Source of the DNA: Lyophyllum atratum
Lineage: Eukaryota; Basidiomycota; Agaricomycetes; Agaricales; Lyophyllaceae
Length of the DNA stretch: 64,000 nucleotides
Reading direction: 5' to 3'
NCBI GenBank assembly: GCA_014905825.1
Contig: JACGCN010000004.1
Location: 2,170,001 to 2,234,000, forward strand
The first letter of the stretch is position 1. The number at the start of each line of letters is the position of its first letter. A program made the position numbers and the translations under genes. The notes under the pieces are model-generated. The model did no database searches, had not been told where the DNA came from, and saw only the letters and a program-made list of their open reading frames with translations. Positions 57,202 through 64,000 of the stretch are shown piece by piece.

Positions 57202-60187
57202 GCTCGCTCCTTTGTATAAGCGACTCCCAACTGGATCCATCAAACCAGCCGGATGGGCTCTCGACCAAGCTCGCATCCAGGCCGATGGACTTGCGGGGCA
57301 CCTACGTGACTTTGACAGCTAGTGAGCGTCGTATGTCTGCTTCGCCTCCACCCGCAGCTTGAACAGTCTTTCTATAGTGTAAACGGTTCAATTTGGGTGG
57401 AAGGCGGCTCTATCGAATACAGCGAGATGCACGAGGCTGCGCCATACTGGTTGTAAGTGTCCTTTCGGCTTATGCTAGGCGCTAGGATTTGATACCTCGA
57501 AATTAGTAACGGTCAAGTCGCCCTGGCGTTTCAGCTTCAAGACCAACGTCTCATCAGCCAAGTCCGCTCCTTCCTGGACTGGACCCTGGCTCATCAGGGA
57601 AACGACGGCTGGATTGGACCAGAGCCGTTTGTTGCCAATGCAACGATTCCACGACTTGTCTGGCCTCGGTATCTCGTCTTGCTCGGAATGATTGTAAGCC
57701 GTACTTGATGTTATCGTTTACGCGTTGTGCTTACTTGAGAGCGTTGATAGCAATATGCTGAAGCCGACCCGACCCAAACGCAACGCATTGTAGACGCAAT
57801 GCATAAGTTCGTAGCGCTGGCTAATAACATCTGGAAGACCGGACAACAAGGCGTTCCCTCCATGGGTTTCCAGTTCGACTATCAGTTCGTACGCTGGGAA
57901 GAGGCAAGCACGTCTCCGTTATGCCGCGCCGCCACTAACGCCCAGGCAAACAGTTCGTATACTCTCTACAATGGCTGTACGATAACGCCCCCCGGGGTTA
58001 GTCGCTCTCTTATCCATGAGAGCGCGTAGGTCGGATTTGACTGATGGCTCTGATATACAGGGAAAGAAGCGTTACTGCTGGAGACTATGACGCTAGTTCG
58101 TAACCAAGGGTTCTCGTGGAAGAATAACTGGTACACAGACGCTGCGTTCCCGAAGAATTCGGTGACCGCGTTGTCGCAACAAACGTGAGTGAAGCCCACC
58201 ATATTTCCGTCTCCTACTCCAACCTCCCGTCTACTAGACATGGTGTCAACAATGCCGAAGGTATTGCAATAAGCATATTCGCAACGAGATTAGACTAATC
58301 CCGGTACGGTTGTAGCCCTCAAGTCTGAAGCCCTTGCCTGGAGATTCACCGGCGATGCGACGGACAAGAAGAGCACGTTTGACCGCCTTGACATGATATA
58401 CAAATACCACGGACGTGCCTCCGGTACGCGCCCAGCTCCTTTTCCATTCTCTCCCCAGTCTCATCCTTTCTAATCCAGGAACCTTCTCTGCCGACGAACA
58501 TCTTGGAGGTCTTGATCCGTCTCGAGGGTACGTCCAGGCGGCTTTTTCTGTTGGTTTCACTGAGATAACCACCCATGCAGAACGGAACTTTGCACTGTAG
58601 TGTATGTGCTTTCATTTCTAGGTACCGTTGATGCGCTTACTGATTATTTCATAGGGAACAAATATTTTCCCTGGCTACGATCTACCAGACATTCGGCAAT
58701 AACTCCGTTGCAGACAGGGCTGAGAAGCTTGGTACGCGATTCTTTTTCACGGCTATAGTGAAACTAACAAAATTCGTAGCGTATAATGCCCTTCCTGCTG
58801 GTATCATGCATGATTGGTGGTGTAAGTGCATGCAATTTTCATCTCAGCGACATGCGGTTTAGCCTCTGCTGCATCTAGCCCACCAGTATGACCAAGAAGG
58901 TGATTTTCACGCCCATTCGTCGAAAAGGCCTGCAATTCTGATTCTTTATATAGTAAACCAGATCTGGGCACAATCCATGGATCCTTCGCCCTGGATAAAC
59001 AACGGCCCCAACTCCAACGTATTCGGCTTTGAACCGTACGTCCACTCAAACGTCACTATCAAGTCCCAACTCCCAAGCTCATCCTTCTTTTTTCCTGAAG
59101 GAATTACCCATGCTGCACCGTCAATCACCCGCAAGCCTATCCGAAATTCTGGGCAAACTCTTTCTTGTCCGATCCAGCAGGAACGACTCTCGTTCATGCT
59201 CTTCTTGGACCGGCTACATTTGCAGGCACTCTTGGAGTATCTAACCCTGTCAAAGGTGGGTCCCATGCTGGTGAAAGTATTTTCATTGCATCTGACGAAT
59301 CATGTATAGTGACCGTTAACTCACTCTATCCTTTTGGCTCCACTTTGACCTACACAATCAGCGCAACGCGTGCTTTCACGTTCGGCATACGTGTACCAAG
59401 CTGGGCCCAGAATCCGCTCAGCACTATTTCTGTTAATAACGCGAAGCCGAGCGTTTTACAGCCTAATGCTGCGTCTTTGCAGACGGTTCAAGTCAGTACA
59501 CCCTTCGTCGCTCAAATTTCGCTCTTGTGCTAAACTCTAGTTAGATCGCTGCTGGAACAACCACCCTCCGGGTATTCCTGAACGCGCCTCTTCAAATTGA
59601 GACGCGTTCGAATGGTGCGGTTGCTGTGACGCGAGGAGCACTGAACTACGCTTTGGAGATTACGCATAATACGACGATCACTCCTGGCACTCGGTTCGTT
59701 GTGCCTCTCGTCTGTCCAATGCAGCTCCGCTGATATGGATTGTAGGAGCGCCCAAGCCCTCAACGATGTAAAGCGGCTCTACCCGAACGCCCCAGCCCAA
59801 TTCCTCACGCCGGTCAGTACTTGTTCCACCCCGTTGCCGTTCCCCCTCTCACTTTCTGTCTAATTGCAGACGGATCCCAACACCAAGGACAACACACTCC
59901 TCCCGACAAGCGAGTGGCGCGTCGCCATCGACCCAGCGAGCATCGTCGTCACAGATAACTCTGGCAAAATCACAGCGCTGCCCTTCTACGTCTGGGCTCC
60001 AGGAAGCTCGCCTGTGACTATGACCGCGCGTGCCTGCCAGATCGCATGGGGCCTTGTCCGCGGCACGGCCTCAGCTCCACCCGCCAGTCCGAACCAGTGT
60101 GTGGGTCCGACGTTTACTGCGAAGCTGGTGCCGTTTGCGAGTGCGAAGTTGAGGCTTGGAGAGATACCGACTATGAAGGTGGCGTGA
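57202..60187 (+). CDS. GH127-like glycosidase (DUF1680, beta-L-arabinofuranosidase type), 5' end unresolved
   Basis: Six-hairpin glycosidase related to beta-L-arabinofuranosidases, acting on plant-derived arabinose-containing glycans; substrate not proven. The conserved N-terminus [20 protein letters not shown] and [13 protein letters not shown] starts at 57202. Next come [124 protein letters not shown] and the beta-rich C-terminus ([24 protein letters not shown], [20 protein letters not shown]). The vicinal Cys in NYPCC matches the metal/catalytic cysteine site of the family. One intron (about 57904-57953) appears to start GC. Signal peptide and start codon lie in an upstream exon I could not fix. 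The 3' end is firm. Confidence 0.83.
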
Positions 60188-60532
60188 TTTGGGGGGCGAG
60201 ATTTATGAATCAGTGGTTGTAACATACATGGAGAGACCGGGACCTTGTCCTTGAAAATCTGTTGGAATTGTCTCAAAGTCATTTATTTTGCTGCTTTCAA
60301 TCACCCATCATGATGTTACGACTTGATGAAAAGAACAGGTGAAGACATACAGCGATCACTTTCTGGAATCTCTTATTGTGCTCGAAAGAATGGCATTCTG
60401 AGATGATATTAGGGTGGTTTTAACTACTATGCATACTCTATACTCTAGTCACGGTGACGAAAGAAGATAAATGGAGTTGGAGCAAACATTTGTGGATGAA
60501 TCGATACTTGTTGGCATGAGACACACATGCCA
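60188..60532. other. Short gap between convergent genes
   Basis: Both neighbouring genes end here; only 3' untranslated sequence is expected. Confidence 0.6.
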
Positions 60533-63165
60533 TCAGACACCCCCACCACTCTTTTCCACCGGTATCCTGAGCCTTTCACGTCTCTTCTGTGTAGGTGCAA
60601 TGGCAACGTCTTTCAAGTTGCCACAGATCTAGAGCGAAAGCGAGAACAGAAATCGTCAAAAGCGCACTACGTTCAGAGTGGACAACACATACCTCAATGA
60701 ACTCATCAAAGTCCAGCTTCCCGGCCTTCTTCAGCCCGGACTCTTCAAGCACATAATCAAAGTCTTTCCCCGACACCCCCTCATATCCTGCAACTTCCCT
60801 TATCGCCTCACCCAACTTCTCGAGAGCAATCACCTCCTCCGGCTCCCCATCGACCAGCGTGCTCCCCGCATGACGATCAAAGGCCACCGTCAGCGCAGCC
60901 AGCTCCCCAGGCTCGAACTTTGCACGACTATGGCTCACCACCCCCGCACCCGTATCCTTCGTAAGTCCGCCAGACGCATCAGTTGTGCCGCCCCGAACCC
61001 AGGCGAGTGCTTTCTCAAAAGCGTTACGAGGTATGGGCTGAGGGAGGACGGGGACGGCAGCACGGGGAAGACCCATGGTCCCGAAGAACTCGACTGCATC
61101 TGCGATCTGCTTTTTGCGCTCGGAGTAGGACCAATGCAGCTCGTCGGCCATGATGTCAACGACGCGCGGGAGGGCGTCGAGGGCGGCTTGAACGTTGAGG
61201 AAGCAGAGGCGGGTGCGCCGCGCGAGGACGTCGACGGCGGTTTGTGCATATTCGTGGTTTACGGCGTACCGGACTTCGGCTTCGATGTCTGATGAGGAGC
61301 GGATTAGTGGTGTTGAGAGGGGTGGAGGGTTAGAGGAACGTACAGGGGTACTGGGTGTTGATGCGTTTGCCATGGAGAGGCCAGTTCTTCCCTGTGGGCT
61401 CGGCAAGGGCGCAGACTGTCCAAGCGCGATCGCCATAGCTTTCGGAAAGATGCTTCGCAACTTCTGTTTCCAAGCCATACTTTACGAAGTACCAGGTTCA
61501 ACATCCTGAAGAGAGTGCAAAACAAACGCACTCACCCGTTGAATCAGACCAATAAACATATTCCGGCTCCACCCATCGCTTCCGACCAGCCTCAAGTTCT
61601 CAGTCACGCATTCGCTCTTGACCTTATTCTGAAGCGCGAAAGTCTTGACAGCCGTATCGACAGTTTCCTTGGCCATCTCGCGGTACGTCGTCCACTTGCC
61701 TCCCGCGATGGTCAAGAGCCCACTGCTACTGACGTGGATCATATGGTTCCGCACCAAGCCCTCTGTGCTCGCCGCTGAGGGATTCCTCACCAACGGTCGC
61801 AGGCCGCTCCACGCACTTAGAACGTCGCCTCGTCGCACCCTGATGTCCGGTGAAAGATACCTGCGTACCTCCTCGAGCACCCATCGGATCTCCTCTTCGG
61901 GCGCAACAGGGTTGCGCTCGACTGACGCTGGGGTATCCGTTGTGCCTGCTATGGTGTTGCCTTGCCAGGGGAGGAAGAAGATTACGCGGCCATCGGAGGT
62001 TGCGGGGTCGAGCAGCCCCATCTTCCGTGGGGAGTAGTAGTTAGGCAGGGTGATGTGAATACCAGAAGAGGGCTGAACGATCGGTGTGTGCGAGGGGTTG
62101 TCGAGGGCCAGGAGGGTGTCGGAAAAAGGACCGGTGGCGTTGATGACGCCCTTGGCACGGACATTCCACTCTTCGCCGGTGAGGGTGTCTTTGACTTTGG
62201 CTCCGTGGATCTTGCCAAATTCGTCCTTGTGTAGGTCGGTGACCTCGCAGTAGTTGGCAGCGATTGCGCCGAGCTTGACTGCAGTCATGATGAGCGCGAT
62301 GTTCATCCGCGAGTCGTTGTGTTGTCCTGCGCAAGGTAAAAATAGGGCTCGATTGAGGATGTCATGCGCGTACCATCGTAATATACCAGCGCGCCAACAA
62401 GACCATCTGTTTTGAGCATAGGGAACGTCTCGAGAGCCTTTCCTCTGCTCATGAGATAGGAGCTTTCCATGTTCTCCTTGCCGGCCAAAACATCGTACAT
62501 CTTGCATCCTGCCCAGTAGTAGGGGACCTGCCAGTATCTGAAGGGACGTCAATATAAGGCACATAGAGAGACGACCGAGACATACTGGTAGATCGGTAAC
62601 ATGATGGGCAACATATGGGAGAGATACGGCGCAGTTTGGAGGAATATTTTGCGTTCGTGCAGGGCCTCCTTGACGAGCTTGTATTGGTCATAGTCGAGCT
62701 CCATGACGGCTTTCTGGAGGTAGCGCACGCCGCCATGGACAAGTTTCGTCGATTTGGAGGAGGTTCCTGTAAAACATTGATTAACATCTGATGAGAGGTC
62801 ATTTTGAGAAACATACCCGCGGCAAAGTCATCTCTTTCGACCAATGCAACTTTCAATCCACGACTAGCAGCGTCAACGGCTACACCCGCTCCAGTTGCAC
62901 CTCCTCCGACAACAAGCAAATCAAATTCTTCGCCCTGGGCTTCGACTCCAGCTTTGATAGGCCTCGACACCTTGAGCGACGCGAGCATCTCCGCTCTACT
63001 GGGTGGCGTCCATGGCGGTGGAGCGCGTCTGGTCTCTCTGGTAGATTGCGGGTACGCAGGACCAGAGTTCAAGTACCAGTATCCGCCTCCAGCTGCGACG
63101 ACTGTACCGCCAGCGGCGATGGCCAGTGTCCTGCGCGAGAACACTTTTCGAGCGAGAGACGACAT
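60533..63165 (-). CDS. GUT2: FAD-dependent glycerol-3-phosphate dehydrogenase, mitochondrial
   Basis: Oxidises glycerol 3-phosphate to dihydroxyacetone phosphate and passes electrons to ubiquinone at the mitochondrial inner membrane. The start MSSLARKVFSRRTLAIAAGG is a basic presequence followed by a helix (GGTVVAAGGGYWYL). The flavin motif is FDLLVVGGGATGAGVAVDAA; next TSSKSTKLVHGGVRYLQKAV (across an intron), LPIMLPIYQYW, HNDSRMNIALIMTAVKLGA, GVINATGPFSDTLLALD, PSSGIHITLPNYYSP, VIFFLPWQGNTIAGTTDTPA, LSAWSGLRPLV and GLLTIAGGKWTTYREMAKET. The C-terminal domain contains RTRLCFLNVQAALDALPRVV. An extension with KLGEAIREVAGYEG and LKKAGKLDFDEFIEICGN resembles an EF-hand pair, as in calcium-regulated forms. 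The last exon ends at 60533. About seven exons. Confidence 0.94.
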
Positions 63166-63714
63166 GGTGTCTCGAGAGTGATCCGATCGCCCGACTTGTC
63201 TTGATTTATGAAACGGGGTGCAAGCTGGTTCAAGGGTATTATGTTCTAGTCGATCGGGTCAATGTGGAGCACGCAGTGACGACAGATGTTTGGGGGATCA
63301 ATACTACAGCCGCCAGTCACTAGTCAGCACTGATGGGGTCGAAACGACTTGAAGCCAGAGAAAAGGATGCTGATGCACGACAAGCACCAAGTGGGTTGTC
63401 GAACTGAGACATGGTAAACACATCCAATAGATTTCATGAGCTGGCGGCCCGTCCCCGCGGCCCGTTAACCGGCGTGAAGGATGGACCCACGTATCGGCCT
63501 GCGCATGTGCGTCGTGCATTCTGGGTGCCCGGTATAGGTAGCTGTGTGGAAGAATCGGGAAAACGAATGTTGAGGCACCGGGAAAACCGCCCAATGTCCA
63601 AATCCGCAACGTGGGCGCTTGGCGTGCAACACGTTCCCATGCCACATTTGGTGGCAACGAGTGAACCGAGATACCCAACTTCAACAGTTGGTTCAATCTT
63701 TCTTTTTAAAAGCC
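63166..63714. promoter_or_regulatory. Shared upstream region of two divergent genes
   Basis: About 550 bp between the leftward dehydrogenase and the rightward gene at 63715. No clear core-promoter motif was found. Confidence 0.45.
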
Positions 63715-64000
63715 ATGTCGGAAATGCCACCCGCTGCCCACGCCCCCACTCGCAGTAGACCGCTTTCACGAAGCTTTTTCTTTCTCGCGACTGTCCCCTT
63801 AGCCATTGTGAGTACACGAATTATAGATGCCGACAAGATGCCGGTGTTGAATTCATCCGCCTCCGTTCCGAAAATCTAACCAAGCTGTTTAGATAGGATG
63901 GATCACCGCCCTCATCGCGCAAGCCGTTGTCACTCACCGACGTAAGCCGCTCTGAATTGTGGCACCTACTACTGTGTCTGACGATCTGTATTCTTCACCG
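63715..64000 (+). CDS. Small membrane protein, partial at right edge
   Basis: Exon 1 (63715-63807) reads MSEMPPAAHAPTRSRPLSRS, then FFFLATVPLAI. A GT-AG intron leads to exon 2 (63893-63941), IGWITALIAQAVVTHR, with another donor at 63942; the rest is outside the window. The two exons together would form one or two membrane helices. The family is not recognised. Confidence 0.55.

Overview
The window looks like nuclear DNA of a mushroom-forming basidiomycete (Agaricomycetes). The genes are cut by many 47-65 nt GT-AG introns, often with a CTNAC-like branch site close to the 3' end. Several exons are only 10-18 nt long, a transfer RNA carries an intron, and the protein families are typical of Agaricomycetes: a pepsin-like protease with a GPI-type tail, a secreted S41 peptidase, an A-T-R reductase and a Pex24/28-32-type peroxin. 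Exon structures were worked out by hand from splice signals, reading phase and family motifs. Most close in phase from start to stop; those that do not are flagged.

Layout. 1-4.6 kb is a mobile-element zone. An LTR retrotransposon with an open gag runs off the left edge, and its LTR has landed inside a tyrosine-recombinase gene of DUF3435-like type. GC-rich direct repeats and a half-tRNA follow. 5.1-8.0 kb holds a conserved fungal protein and, divergently, the scavenger decapping enzyme DcpS. 8.9-19.5 kb is a run of three rightward secreted enzymes: an FAD-linked (BBE-like) oxidoreductase, an A1 aspartic protease and an S41 peptidase. 19.5-21.6 kb is gene-free and carries three dense clusters of the hexamer GGAACG. 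21.6-29.2 kb holds a DUF202 membrane protein with an apparent frameshift, a small hypothetical gene, a carnosine N-methyltransferase with a decayed partial copy beside it, a six-exon histone H3 with a two-residue longer tail, and a large low-complexity protein. 29.2-36.8 kb is gene-poor: a four-helix membrane protein, a small LRAT/papain-like protein and a class 3 lipase. 37-39.8 kb has a LINE relic next to a sugar transporter that has lost its N-terminal half. 40.5-49.3 kb holds a divergent pair, a phenol-hydroxylase-type FAD monooxygenase and a 1099-residue adenylation-thiolation-reductase enzyme, which is the best candidate for a small secondary-metabolism locus. tRNA-Glu(CTC) follows. 51.5-63.2 kb has a hypothetical gene, a peroxin with a dysferlin-type C-terminus, a GH127-like secreted glycosidase and mitochondrial FAD-dependent glycerol-3-phosphate dehydrogenase with an EF-hand-like tail. 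A small membrane-protein gene runs off the right edge.

Functional picture. Housekeeping genes (DcpS, H3, peroxin, Gut2-type dehydrogenase, tRNA-Glu) are mixed with secreted degradative enzymes and a probable specialised-metabolism pair, and mobile elements have damaged two genes (recombinase, transporter). The most unusual items are the LTR-interrupted recombinase, the GGAACG arrays, the H3 tail variant and the A-T-R/monooxygenase pair.
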